Source: Ptiloglossa arizonensis
Lineage: Eukaryota; Arthropoda; Insecta; Hymenoptera; Colletidae
Assembly (NCBI RefSeq): GCF_051014685.1
Contig: NC_135061.1
Coordinates: 5,938,029 to 6,002,028 of the forward strand
Direction: 5' to 3'
Length of the DNA stretch: 64,000 nucleotides
Both the position numbers and the translations under genes were made by a program. The notes below the pieces were generated by a model. The model worked only from the letters and a program-made list of their open reading frames with translations, ran no database searches and had not been told where the DNA came from. Position 1 is the stretch's first letter, and each line of letters begins with the position of its first letter. This document shows, one piece after another, positions 12,887 through 26,431 of this stretch.

Positions 12887-15867
12887 AATCGTGTTAAATT
12901 TAAATACAATAATATATAATAAATTTCACCGTAACGGTGTGCACAGTTGCAACGTAAGAGGTTTATTGGTAATTCGAATAACCGATTCCGAACAGGTACC
13001 ATTGTAACTTCGCTGGATGAAAGGCCTCAGGGACGAAATGTAACGCGAAAGACGAAAGAACACGTAGTTCGTTGCAGACGCGAGATACGTGACGTTCTGC
13101 TCCATCCTCGATTTAGACAGCCATTGATTTCACTGCGTCGTTAAAATCCAGAACGGATAATGGCTACAACGCGACAGCCTGTGAATTTCTTGTCCGTTTC
13201 AGCTCGCTCCAACGTCTATTGATAGCGAAAGAACCAAGAGGATTTCCCATCTACAGACCAAGCTGTAATCTTCACCGATACCATTTGTAAACGATGAAGC
13301 GAGTTGCGAGAAATTTCTCTGCAATTTGATTTGCATTCAACTTGATAACGATCTTTGCATTCTCCAACAAATAAAATCAATGTTACATCGTTGTATCAAT
13401 TCTGCCTGTGAAATTCTTAACGTACAAGGACCAAGAATATTTCCAGGTATAACAAATACTATACAGAGTGTAAAAAAATCTAAGAAGCTATAATAGAAGC
13501 AAAGAGTATTAAATTCACCTCACTGTATCGTTTGATTACCTCTGTGCTATGTTTAAAAAATAAACATTGATCGATATTGTACCGCATCGCTGAATACGTT
13601 TGGCGAAAAGATTGAATGAATCGTGAATTGAAATATTCGCGAAGTTCGAAGTATTCTATGAAACGTACACAATGCAAACGAAGTTTAGATGCTTCTTAAC
13701 AATGTTTAACGAAAGATCACCACCGTGTATCTGTTCCTCGCTTCTACGTATTATGCAATTTGAAATTCAAACGCGTACGAAGCAGCGAATCTCAATAGAG
13801 ACCGGGACTCGTTGTTAAGACTAGATAAGGCCGTGAAATCTAATGCAAATTGCTCGAGGCATGCAGAATATGAAACTGATGACATAGGATTCGTAGAACC
13901 TGATATCTGATAATCTCATAATATCCGATACGTGTCGCAACCTGTCCCGTAGAATCTGGTATTGACAACGCTAAACACTTGCCAGGCGGTATAAACGTCA
14001 CGAGACACGTTGATGCTGATACAGATCATGCTGGTCACGAGCTCGAAGCTATCGACCACGAAACAGATTTACTCCGATCCGTGAGACCATAGACGGACTC
14101 GTGTCGGCTCGAGGTATCTGAAAAAGAGGACTCCGTACTCGAAAGCAATGGAACTCGTCGATAGATGTCTACGAGGTCTTTAAACTTTTCGAGGGTACGG
14201 AGATATTAAGCTTCTTGGTGATTGAGGGGAGTGCTTAACGGTGTTGAAAGTCCTAGGGGGGGCTGAGAACTTCGGTACTCTGGAGCAGCGATCGTCCGTT
14301 GCTCGAGGCAATGAATTTTATCATTCGTGTCGACTTTGAGTGGTAAAAAGAAAAATTGCCTTTATTGCTCGATTCGTTTCATTTCCATGGAATTTCATCC
14401 TGTAAGTGTATCGAGCTACGATGAACTCTCGAAAAGAATGCACAGTATAGTCTTCGTAGACGACCATTGATGACGATTGCTGTTTCCATTTAACAAATAG
14501 TTGTTTTTTCGTTGCTTTTGAGCGTATAAACAATACCAATGCGACAGCTCGTTATCATGTCTAATTCGAAGAATAATTGTATTTGGATTTTTATCTCCTA
14601 GTATTTAAAATAGAACGTAGAAACCAGCAACGTTATACGCAAGTGCACTCTATGAATATTTAACATCGATTTATTCGAAAATGAAGCTCCATTGTATAAA
14701 AGTTGTAAACCATCTACAAATTTAAGTCAAATTGTACGCAGACTACTCTTAAGCACTGCTTCTTTCGTTTCAAAGAAAATTCCTGCTTGTTTTGCAACAG
14801 TATCATATTTTTATTTTTATTTACTTACGTAGGTCCTATTCAAAGTAAACGTTCACTGATCTAGTGAGTTTTTAGTGATCTTCGATGTCACAGACGTCTC
14901 GAAGGTTTTAGAGTTTTGTAGGTCCTTTCTACCTACCTTCCCCCACTCCTTCGGTGCAACGTCTCACAAATATACAGTTGCACATATTGGATCCCTTTGT
15001 TCCATATTGGGTCGTACGTGTGTTACATTAATCATGGAAAGTATCGCGCGCGTGGAGTGTTCCCCGCTCCGGCTTCTTTTTATTAAAAGTATTTCTATTC
15101 CACCTATCGCAACAACATGGAAGTTTACATACATCCACGAACGTATACGCTAATCGTGACCAACTTTACGGAAACTCGAAGCGTTATCTTACGCGAAGAA
15201 ATAAGTTGAAACGATCAGCTGCAAATCGCTAAAATCTCGATTTGGAACACGTACGTGCGTGGATATGTGTACATGCGAGGACGAGTTCTTAAGAATAGTC
15301 TGTTCTTAAGAATAACCTGTGTTACGAACACCTGCGTACAGAAATGTAATTGAAACTAAAAAATATACTAAGAAAATACTAAAAGAATTCTAAAAAATAT
15401 ATAAAACTAAAACTAGTGAGGATATAAAGTGTGAGAGAAGAGTGTTTAGAGCAGTGATTGTTGGAAAATTATCGACCCGTGTCGTGTCGCGTAAAATAAA
15501 AATAACGTAGCGTAGTTAGCATAGTTACTAATTGTGTGCTTTATCAATGTTTTATTTCTACCACTATCTCATTGAATACACGTATATCCTAGAACTTTCT
15601 TCACCTTTATCTTATATCCACCAGAGTATTAGACAATTCCTAGATATACATAAAATCTGAACAAAAAAAAGTAAAATTCATCATTTATCGTCTTAGCCTC
15701 GTTTCTTTTGTAGAACCGATCGGAGTAAATTCGAAATTTGCGAGAACTCGGGTCAGTTTCAAGGAAACCGTAAAAAAACAAGGAAATCTGGCCCAGACCA
15801 CTGATTCTTTCTTTCGTTCAATGTATTCGTCGTCTTACGGTGCTTAATTATAGTTTAATTAAAATCC
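12887..15867. other. non-coding, nothing recognised
   Basis: Only short open frames without family features. A moderately GC-richer patch spans about 13940-14310 with no gene or element that I can name. Confidence 0.45.
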
Positions 15868-16413
15868 GTGCACACCGCCCGCGCGGAAGTTTCGGAAGTT
15901 AATCCCGGCCAGAGTCGGCGATACTTTCATATTAGCGAGGCACTCGGCTGTTCCACAGCCGCTAAAATAAAACGAGTTAATTATATTATAGCACCGACGT
16001 GCCGCACCGCGCCGCGCCGCGACGCCAACTCACCTCGGTTTAACCAACCGAATACCCATACCGATTTTGCGATACTGAACGCTAAAGTGTTCCCGCCCTT
16101 TATTAGATTCCAAACTCAGGTAGAAGACGATCTACCTGAGACTATTTCAGCGGAACACTCGTCATCGGGACGCCTCGAGATCGTTCGAAGAATATTGTCG
16201 AAAGATGTGACTAATTTCCTTCACTCGATCGAGCGAGATCTTACAAACGAAAGTATTGTGTTACGCAACGATAACCAAATTTTTCCATGTTTAGAAATTT
16301 ACCAAGAACGTTCACTATTGACGGCTGTCAAACAAATACTAGACAACGTAGAGTCGTCAAGCTTCGAATTTAAGCTTTATAAGGTCTTTTCAAACAACTA
16401 CTGCCATCTATAG
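15868..16413 (+). other. 181-codon open frame in a CpG-rich block, no recognised product
   Basis: An uninterrupted frame beginning at a GTG, 0.7-1.2 kb upstream of the first dpr coding exon. The first 190 bases are CpG- and GC-rich compared with their surroundings, including a GCCGCACCGCGCC-type run near 16000. The translation has no motif, repeat, signal peptide or membrane segment that I recognise. The eukaryotic start would have to be spliced in or be a later ATG. It may be a promoter-proximal or 5'UTR block of the dpr gene rather than a coding sequence. Confidence 0.2.
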
Positions 16414-16632
16414 GTTAGGTCTGGTACTTGTGGGACTACCTCGACTCCCTATATGAGAGACCACTTTCCTAATGTTACTCGACGGAAGATTTATAGCATC
16501 TTTACTTTGGGATTGTTTGGAGGTTATAGAGAAATTTAGCATGCTATTTTAAATTTCCACGAATTCCTCTTGATCGTTAAAATAGATTTAGAATTGAAAG
16601 AAATGTACGAGTATTGTTCCAATACAGGTGTT

Positions 16633-16915
16633 TAGTACCAAACTTTACCGGTATATTCTCTAAATCTACATAAAAGAAAAATGTTTAGTAAATGTGTGTT
16701 ACGACAATGGGTACGATGATAATGGAACTGGTAGATCGTAGAATGATAATATAAACACACTACAATACAAGGTGTTCCAAGTTTCTGGTAGCAAACATAA
16801 CTGGTATATTCTCTAAATCTACATAAAAGAAAAATGTTTAGTAAATATGGGTTACGACAATGGGTACAATGATAGAGTAACTGGTGGATCGTAGAGTAAG
16901 GATGTAAACACTCGT
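16633..16915. repeat. 153-bp tandem duplication upstream of dpr exon 1
   Basis: Two units start near 16633 and 16786. They share GGTATATTCTCTAAATCTAC, AAAAATGTTTAGTAAAT and GTTACGACAATGGGTAC. They end about 175 bases before the first dpr coding exon's acceptor. Confidence 0.92.
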
Positions 16916-17090
16916 TTGCCTTCTTGTCGTAAACAGTCTGCACAGTTTACCTAATTTTCCAACCATTCTCGCAACTAACAGATTTTCGCGCACAAAAGGG
17001 ACTCGAATGTTACGCAGAGATAAATTCTGGTTCCCCTCGAGCCCGAATAAAATTGAATCCATTCGTAATACACGATCGTGTGTGTTTCAG

Positions 17091-17173
17091 ATGACAGCAA
17101 TGTCGAGGCAGCGGTACGCGAACCGCAGCAGCGGGAACAGATAAGGAAGGGAGGAGCCACGCGTCGGGCAATC
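17091..17173 (+). other. probable 5'UTR part of the first dpr coding exon, with an upstream ORF
   Basis: An acceptor-like TGTGTTTCAG ends at 17090. The exon would begin exactly at an ATG (17091). That ATG opens a 17-codon upstream ORF with a second in-frame ATG at 17100, closing with TAA at 17142-17144, 29 bases before the main start. It is in a different frame from the dpr CDS. If 17091 is a true exon start, every mature mRNA of this form carries the uORF, which could lower translation of the main frame. No upstream non-coding exon could be proven. The polypyrimidine tract is modest, so a promoter further upstream without splicing here is the alternative. Confidence 0.45.
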
Positions 17174-17252
17174 ATGTGTAGTGTCATGTGGCTCCTTCGG
17201 CTCCTAACGACTTGCTGCCTCGTTTATCTATCGGCGTCCGACTCCCACACAG
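17174..17252 (+). CDS. dpr20: dpr-family gene, coding exon 1 (signal peptide)
   Basis: First coding exon of a neuronal Ig-superfamily surface protein of the Dpr family. Dpr proteins bind DIP partners at the cell surface and help specify synaptic partners. The exon encodes residues 1-26: a short N-terminus, a hydrophobic core from about residue 5 to 19 (MWLLRLLTTCCLVYL) and a probable signal-peptidase site after Ala21 or Ser22. The ATG at 17174 has A at -3 and starts directly before the hydrophobic core, so it was chosen. The frame is also open upstream to the acceptor at 17090, so a longer N-terminus from an earlier exon cannot be excluded. The exon ends at a consensus donor (CAG|GTACGT), leaving one base of codon 27. 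That phase fits the exon at 46093. The join across 28.8 kb is inferred; unseen small exons between are possible. Confidence 0.72.
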
Positions 17253-19513
17253 GTACGTGCAATTCATCGTTACCACTTACAGGTATTCGTTAACCATTTG
17301 GTACCAACCATGTACCATTGTCGAAGTGTTTAAACCACTCGTAACGAAACGAAACTTGAATTGTCCTAACATTATTCGTGTACTCGTCTATACAGAGCAC
17401 ATCATACATTCTCATTGAATCATGCTTCCGTTGAAATAGATTCTGATGACACGTAGAGCTTGCGATCTATATTTTTACAATTAAACTAGCTGTACAGTTG
17501 AAAAGCGATGGGAGTGTAATAGAATCGACGAGATACCAATTCTTTGAATTTTGTGCAACTGTGCCTTGAAAGATTGCAGAATCGTAGACTTCTGTGCCTA
17601 AGGTGCATTTAGAGATTATTGTGTCACTTGTTATAATATCATTTTTAACTTAATTTAATTCGTTCTCTTTCAATACACCGTGCAAACGAATCAGGACTTT
17701 TCTCGCATTATTTTCATTTTTGTTACGTAGTCAACAATCGTCTACTCTGTTGAAAATTGTTCCGAGTTTACACGTATGCACAGATCGATGTTCCATGCAT
17801 ATGTACGAGGAAAATTGAAAACCGTGAACGTTTGTTACAAACGCAAACAAATTCCGCGCGAACATGTGTGTGTTAATTTAATTCACTCGCTTTGGTAAAC
17901 ACTGTCGCAATACACTGCCCGTGATTACTTAAAATTATTTTAAAGAAAATAGAAAAAGATTGACGAGAAATCAGGACAAAAGATATCCGACGAAAACATT
18001 TTACGAATGAAATGTCGCGACGAATTAAACGAAAACAAGTACGTAAGAACGCGTGTCGTGTTATTAATTTTCTCTAACTCGAACACCATCGAGTAATTAC
18101 TATATTTCTCATCGTTTCGCTCGTCAATCATTCACGACGCCAATAATTTCAAGACTCCCTTCGGGAGGATAAAGTTATCGACGAAGTCATCGTTTTATCG
18201 ATGGCGTAGTCGAAGGCCATTATTCAAAAACGCGTAAATGGGTGACAGGAACCTTCGATAAGCGTAATCATCACAATTGGGAAGATCAAGGGTCCTGTGT
18301 CGGCTTGCATTCCGGTTGACATTCGACTAACGCGCGAACACGCTCATTCTCTCATTAATCAAGCCTGAACGACGTGAACGACCATACAGTATCGTATCGA
18401 GAGTATCAAATCGCCCGAACAGTCACACTGGGAGCTGTTCAAGTGCCTAGAAGCATAGATACCGTAGAATCGCCCATAATTACGTCAACTGTAGACTCCA
18501 TCTTGATGAATAATCCTTGTCCCTCGTTTACATTTCCTGAAAATTTCGATCAAGAATAAATCCGACCAATTCTACGTATATTGACTAAGCTTGTGAAAGT
18601 GAGGTTCAACCAAGAAAAAAGAATATTTCGAGCATACTCCCTGACTCTGTATTTATTTCTATATTTTGCATCAATCCTTTGAAAAATATCGATGCCTTGT
18701 ACGACAAATTGTGTCGTGTAGTATACTCTCTAACTGAAAATAAAATACATGAAAACGTATTTATGCACAAAAATTCATCTCTTGGGAGAAATATACACGA
18801 GAGACCAACCGACTCAAGATTACTTAAACTAACTTCGTTAACTAGCTTCAAGATTACTTAAACCGTTTGAGATTCGTCGGAAAAGTAAATCGATCAGTGA
18901 TGATTTATACAGTAACATTTATACAGTGACACCATTTATAAAGTAATACACAGTACGCTATAGTTATCTCTTTTAATAATCCATAACTGCCAATATTCGT
19001 ATTCGGATCAATCTTTTTAGAACTATCTGTTGTAAAGTTCAGATTATAATATCTAGTTTGTTATAACATGCAAGGATCTCGCGTATCCAGTAGTATAGTT
19101 TTTGTACATATAAAAATACAAAGTTCGAACAAACAAGTATACAATGATATGTCTTGATGTGAACATCTCTGGACTTGGAACTCGACTAGAAAGAACCCTT
19201 ACTGACACCCTTAAGATCGTTGTTGCATTCATTCCAACAGTATGGATACTGTGGTAATGAATGAACTCAACCTTGCAAACTAATTTCACGGTCAATGGAC
19301 AATATCCTAAACCTTTGTTCGCCTTTATTTCACAATAACCACCACCAGTATCGGACGATTCCTACAATACTCTTACACGACGGACCATACCACGTGACAC
19401 TCAGACTCGATTGATAGAGGTGTGCTGTAACAATCGTGTGTGCGTCGGCTCGCGTGACACTTTCGATTAACTAATGAATCGGGCGAAAACGACACCGCGC
19501 GTGTAAAACGTGA

Positions 19514-19532
19514 GATTGGAGCTGCTCCAATC
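19514..19532. promoter_or_regulatory. 19-base palindrome in a CpG-rich patch of intron 1
   Basis: GATTGGAGC, a central T, then GCTCCAATC: perfect 9-base arms. It sits in a CpG-rich stretch (about 19430-19580) in otherwise AT-rich intron. It could be a dimeric factor site; the function is unknown. Confidence 0.3.
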
Positions 19533-22500
19533 GGCACTGTGATCTACAACCGGGGCGTAACGCTACGCGGGGAAGACTCCATTAAATGAACCGCAGAATT
19601 AGTTTCCACGGAAATTCAGATTGTAGGAAGAGGGGGGTTGTGTATCGGGTACATCGAGCCACGTAAATCCGATGTCGCGTACGGTAAACGTGACCGTTTC
19701 CCTTCTTATTACTCGTGTAATTAGTATACGACCGGATGGCCAGGGTACCACTTGAAATTGATTTACACTCGCTAATCTAAAATTTAACACCATCAACCGC
19801 CGCCTATCGAGGTTGCTCCCGACCAACGACTTTTAATGTTTGATCAAGAACGTTCTTAGGCTACTTCAACGATCCCTGAACGGATCAAGGTAACGTCGAA
19901 CCGGTTCGTTTCGCGTTGCTATCGTTCCCCTCCTGGATAAACTTTCTTACGTGGAAGTAAAATAATTACGTGGAAGTAAAAGGAAACATTCTCCTTTAGC
20001 GGCGGTACTACGTAAACGGGAAAATGTTTGTTTGGACGAAATTGTTAGAGCGAATGAAATTGTATTGAAAACAAATGGTTATAGAAATACCGAAACGTGG
20101 AACAATGGTTATAGGATTATATGCGATAGAAATTGGGGACGAAATTTCATGATGGAAAGTAAGAAAATCAAAAAGTTGCCTGTAAAATTGATTAAACGAT
20201 AATCTTAGTCGATGCAATTTCCACTGTGTCGATTTTGTTTTTAGAATTTTGTTTTTAGAACATTTTAGAATTTTTCGTTAAATCCGTAAGATTCTTACGA
20301 GGGTAATCAAAGTGGGTAAATGAATTGATAATTCCAAGATGTTACAGACTCTGGAGAGAAATTAGTTTGCGATTAATATTATCTTCTAATTGAGAAAACG
20401 ATGCGATTCGTTGAGATACGTTTAGCTGCAAGAAATCCTGAACCAATATTTGCGTAACTCGTGTAAGTCGTGTTACAACTTCTGGATTAAACTGAGCTAA
20501 CAATTTACAGCCAGATTTAGAGCTCGGATTAAATGGAATTCAGGCACGTGTGTTTGTATCTTTCGAAAAGTATAGATTCTCCATGGTTGCGACGATCAGA
20601 TTTACGTTCTCGAGGTTTCAACGTCGTTTCGTTCCGATTGGTCCCGAAACGAACGAACGATCTGCATTATCGTGACTGGAACGTCCGCATGATGCGGTTC
20701 ATTCGTGTAATTAATTTCAATCGCGTAACGATACGTTACCTCTGAGCATTGCCGGATGGAACTTCAGCTAGAGGATTTCTACTTGTAGATTATCTGGGTG
20801 TCGTAAATCATCGCCCTGGATCCATCCATCTTCGGTCGTGTCTTCCTCGTGTACTCGTCTATCCCTTACTATTTTTCACAATGCATATTCCTCGCATTCG
20901 TTCGCCACGAGGTTCGCATCTAACCGAGGAAACCGCGTTCACCCGTTTCAGTTCACCTGAACGCGCGAATTCGTGTCCTATCGGTCGCGAAAAGGAGCTT
21001 AAAATTTCGTCCTAACGCAGACAGGTCTAACAGAATCACATTTTCGTTTTTAAACGATCGAAGGTCCGATTCCTACTCGTACGGTAAATAAAGACGCACA
21101 ATTTCAAGGGGTTTTATAACTAAACTTGTATATTTTACATTTTTACGCTCAGATTGTGGATTATTTTTTTGAAAATAAAACGCACACATATTACGAATAA
21201 ATTACGAACAAAATAATTGAATCAACAAACAAATTTCATTGAAAGATTCTAATATCGAGCAACAAAGTATTTTTAAAGATTGCCTAAATTCGTAAGTAGA
21301 CGAAGAGTAAGAACAGGAGAGAACAAGGTTTAAGTATAAATAAAATAAATGTCGTACGATATAGTTTTGGAAAATAATTGTTTTACAATTGTACGTACCT
21401 GTATATGTAGGATTTTCTTTTTTAAAATTGGAAAACACTCTTTACGTTTTAATTACTATTTTAATTAATCCTAACTCAAAATTTCAATCTTTGGCGAATT
21501 TTTAAATCAGAACTTAAATTTTATAATTGATGTATTGTTATCAATGTATTTACTATGTTATCCAACAATGCAATATTACAGTAATTGTAATAAATACATA
21601 AGAAAGAAGAGAAATAAATGTTGCCACCAAATTAGAAAACTTTACACACAAAAAACAGTGACTCACAGCGCAGCAATCCATCAATATGGAAAATCAAAAA
21701 TTGACTCTTCCAAATCTCATTTCGATTCGTGTGCGGAACACCTCGTGAATTTCATATGGACTCATTGGAATACATTTTCGAAACCATTCTTTAAATTTAC
21801 GACTCTCGTCTAGTTTTATACTTTCCGTCTCCTCTCGAGTATACTTCTCGGACATTTTCTTAAACTATAAAAACATTGTTACTACCGACGTGTACAAACG
21901 ACTCGTATTCATAGATTCCTACAATATTTACCGAAGAGGATCAAAATCACAGTCAATAATATCACAATGAAAATCAAGCTTGCAGAGACAGAAATATATT
22001 TTCATAATTTTTTACAAGCGAACGATCTCTCCAATTTTTAAATCGTTAAAAATCAACAACGTACACTGAAATCCTGAACACCGCGAAATTCGTTTCTCTT
22101 AATACTTCTCTGAATTTTTCAATTTAAAAAAAGGAGGAAATAAACCGTTACAAGCTTTTTCGCAATTGCGAAACGAGCTTCACGTGGTCGTGGAGTTATC
22201 TCCCTGGTTATCGTTTACGGTCTATGAGTTATCGTTGCTGGCAACACGAAGGTACGCTAACCAGATCTCGTTTCCCCTTTCACGTTGCTGGACACGATAG
22301 GACTGCATAGCATTCGTCGACTAAACGTTACAGGATTTCATGATAATCTTCCCTCATATTTAAGCTGTAAAATGTCATCGAGCCGTGTCAATATAATTAC
22401 TTTCCCAACGTAATGACATTTATACAGAGTGGCACGCATAGCTGGAACCGTTTCAGTCATTCGATAAAATATTAACTCCGAGAGAAATTTACTTAGACGA

Positions 22501-24379
22501 ATATTGCATAATTCAAAGGGCTCGTATAATACATTGTTCACTTGTAACTATTTCTTATAATAATTAATTTCACTTCTTTTCAACGTAAGTTATATTCTTC
22601 CAATAAAAAATCCATACATAGTATTATAATATCGAAATAAAGACCTCTAAATAGACATTTATTCGATATATTGTGTTTTGTAATTTAAAAATTCGTTTTT
22701 GAAGCAGTATTTAGTTTTAAATGCGAATTAATAAACTTTCTGCTTATATGGTAGGTACCTGTGATTAATTTTCTGACATTATACAAGAGATTATTGTTAT
22801 TGGGAAGGCTTATGTAAATTGTAATAAAAGGAAGTATAGATATCGTATCAAAGTAATTGCATAATTTCTTCAAGATGAAGTGCCGCCTTCTTTAACATTT
22901 TCTCTTTGTCTTTTGTTTTATCGTCGAGTGTGCATTGAAAATTCCTTAATTCATAGTTTTAAAACTTGTAAAACTTATGAACAATAATTTCTTTTTCAAA
23001 CGACTTTAGTAACAATAACCAAATCTCGATACTTTTGGAAGTTGACTTTACTTAAACGATGTTTCATGATCGCATTATTTAACACGATTAGAGTTATTTA
23101 TTATAAAATATAGCTGCAGCTTTTGGCGTAGAAAAAAATTCCATTTAAAAAATTAAGTGTGATCCGGAAATTGTTGAAGTTGCAAGCGTAAAATCAATAT
23201 TTATGGATTCATCGTAATGGATCTAGGTATATGGACCATTCTATATTTGCGAGATCATTAAAACGAATTGATGGCAAACGAGCTTGCACATATCAAACTT
23301 AAAATGCGTCTATTCGTTGCGTTGTTTGTTTCTCCGTTGTTTATCATCGTTCGATAGTAATTTCAACAGCGCATCGATGATATAAGTTATCGATAGTTTC
23401 GTTAATAAAACGTAATGTTTACTGCCTGGAAAGTATATTATACTTTGATCTATAAAAATTGTCCATTTAAACGAGTATTTGTTGAACCGGACCCATATAC
23501 TGGACTCGTATTTGTCGAAGACAAATATTAATCAACTTCGATTGATTATTTAAAACGATTTTAATTAATTGCTATCGATCCAAGTAATAAATGCTACCAT
23601 TTATTCCTTTTTAATTAGAAAATTGACGTTGCATCGTTCGTTAATTGTGTATTAAGAAATTTCACTGATTTTTCTCGAGTCAGAAATTATTTCCCAATTT
23701 TTATTATCGATAATACTAGTTTCTCGTCGATTGTCCTCAATCGAATTTTCTTTACCGATATTTTACGAGTTTTACAAACATTGCAACATTCAATTTACAT
23801 CAGCTCGCTCCAAAAGTTCTATCGAATGGTAATCATAAAACTGAAATTGAATTTCTAAAAATACTTTGCACATAGATTTTAATTACATGTTTCCTTGACG
23901 CGTGCTGCACTCGTTCTAAAAGTCGATAAATCGATAACCAATATTTAAAAAAACGCATTACGAACTGTACGAACTTTTAAAAAATTCAATAAAAATCTCA
24001 GAATACATATTAACTATGTAACACTTCCTTCATTGGCATAATTATTATTCTCAGTGTATCTTCAGTTACTTTTCTTCGTTTAGTTAACGTTTGTAACATT
24101 CTCGTCCCAGAAACGATAAGAATTGTACTCAACATTATTCGTACATAAAAAAAAAAAATCAGTAAACTGAACACACGTAACAACTTTCTCCCTTACAAAT
24201 CGAGATTAGTAATATCGATAACAAAACACATCCAAAAATTTCAAGCTACGTATTTCCAACAGTTATAGAATATCATCGAAGAAACCACATTAGAATCCCT
24301 GAAGGACCTCCTGGTACAAGAAACCTTAAGTCACTCTTCAATTTGCATTCATACCCATCGTTCTAAACTAAATTTAGAT

Positions 24380-25130
24380 CATCCTTGATCATGATCGTTC
24401 CTCGACCTGTACACCTTAAAGCGTCAAGTCGTCCAGAAATGTCCAATCTCCAACTCTCCACCGCCCTACTCCCTCCCAAAGGGCCGCGTTCCACCCTAAA
24501 AAAAAAAATCCACAAAACGGTTACAATTAATCGGCGAATAACTCCGCGTAGGCGTCGCATCGTTAATTACGAACCGTTAATAGTCGCAGGTGCAGAACCA
24601 GCGGAAAAAATCCTGGTGGATAAAAAAAAAGAAAGAAAGAAGAAAAAATGCAATGACGTCCCGGTCGTCAAATGCACATGGCCCTTGACGCGACAAGGAG
24701 GTCACGTTTCAAGCTCCAAAAAGCGAGCTTATTTCCCTCAGCCGATTTCACGTCGGCGAATCGGAAACGCATTCCGAATTCGCAGTCGAAAGTGGATCTT
24801 CCTTGTCCTCCCTTGGTCCAACCCCACCCTCCCTCGTGCACCCAACCACCAACCGGGAAACGTTCACGACTCGTAGGGAAGGGTGAAGGGTCTACACGAG
24901 TCCTCTTCTCGTCGCGCGCGTCCCACCGTCAAATAGATAGAAAAGATCCTAACGCGTTCTGACAGTCACGTTTCCGACTCTGTTAAGGCTGGCAAGTATC
25001 TTTCTCTCTCTCTCTCTCTCTATCTATCTCTATCTCTCCGTTTACCTGATTTCACGTCGTCCGGAGCGGAAACGCGATCTGAATTCGATGACTCGACAAA
25101 AAGGTGGCAACCCACCCTACGCGCTTAACG
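24380..25130. other. GC-elevated block in intron 1 with (CT)n tract
   Basis: Contains overlapping open frames (24385-24876 +, 24672-24962 +) rich in Lys/Arg/Pro/Ser with no recognisable domain. They probably come from A-rich and C-rich composition. A CT/TCTA microsatellite lies at about 25000-25037. It may be a regulatory island. Confidence 0.25.
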
Positions 25131-25505
25131 GGATATTTTTCAAACAATTGTAGCCCATTTGAATCGCTGCTGCGTGGCAGGCGTAAGGATTACTTTCGAA
25201 ACGAGTGATCCACTCAACAGTTACACCCGGTTCTCGACGAATCTCGTGAATTTATCGTTCGATCGGAAGTGTTTTTGTAACCATTGCCGAAATTGTGTTC
25301 ATTCGTGGAAATAGGAATGGTGATAATTAATATCGGAGAGGGTAAAAAGAGTTTTGAATCGATGCATCTGGGGTTATTGAGGTATTGTACTAGTAAGTCT
25401 TAATGGTAATGTAATACTATTTCATTGCACACGATTGTGTGTTTTATTTTTCTTACACATTGATTTTAAAGGGTACTATCCTTCTTAGTAAAGCCACCGA
25501 TTTTT

Positions 25506-26431
25506 TCACAAACAGTTTATATATAGTAATTTCTAAACAAGGTTGGTACAGTATCTTTCAAGATTAAATATCAAGACAAGAATGGACAGAGACAAGAATA
25601 TCATAACAAGAAAGGAGAAATAACCACGAAATTTAAACGTATAATGGAATATCAGAGATTTTGTTGCATGTATAATTCTTACTACGAATTACAAAAACTT
25701 ATTCTAAATTATTCGTAGAGCGAGCTATTCTATTTTTTTAAACAACGTTAGATCTTAATGGATATTTTCAGTGAAAATTCAAATTGTATGTCAATCGTTC
25801 GAATACCAATTGACCGGACGCCGATTGTTCAAAATCCTGATTAGATAAACGTTGATATCCCAGCTTTCTATTATTCGTACAAGTAAGCAAAAATTCTTGT
25901 GTACGTGGTACGGGGACAGTTTCTTCCGAGTAAACGAACAATCGGGTCAATCCCCATTTATTGGACTACGTTACCCTTCCACTTGTCCGAATAATTGAAC
26001 AGTTACGAGAAAATTCAACGAACAAAAGTCGCATAGTAGAGAAACGTCTATATAACAACTTTTTCAAAAATAATACTAATAATAATATCGCCTTTATTAT
26101 AATTATCTAAATGAGAATCAAACGAGCAAGAAACATATTATATTATATTAGTATTTATTAAAATATGTTAAATCAGTTATTACGTTAGGTAGTTTTTACA
26201 TTAATATGTGAAGGACAAGATATGAACATGCAGGTATTTAATCTTGATTAATTTTTATATGAAATAAAAATCTCACAAACAGTTTATATATAGTAATTTC
26301 TAAATAAGGTTGGTGCAGCATCTTTAAAGATTAAATAACAAGATAGAAATCGAATGGAGGTAGATAACCAGTGCATAACAAAAAAGGAGAAATAACCACG
26401 AAATTGAAACGTATAATGGAATATCAGAGAT
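25506..26431. repeat. pair of ~155-bp direct repeats 766 bp apart
   Basis: 25506-25659 and 26272-26431 share TCACAAACAGTTTATATATA, TAGTAATTTCTAAA, AAGGAGAAATAACCACGAAA and CGTATAATGGAATATCAGAG, with small insertions. The 612 bases between have no retroelement frame. They may be two copies of a small dispersed element or remnants flanking a lost insertion. Confidence 0.85.

Noticed and set aside
24385..24876. 163-codon + strand open frame
   Set aside because: Basic, Pro/Ser/Lys-rich low-complexity translation overlapped by another open frame; no family resemblance.
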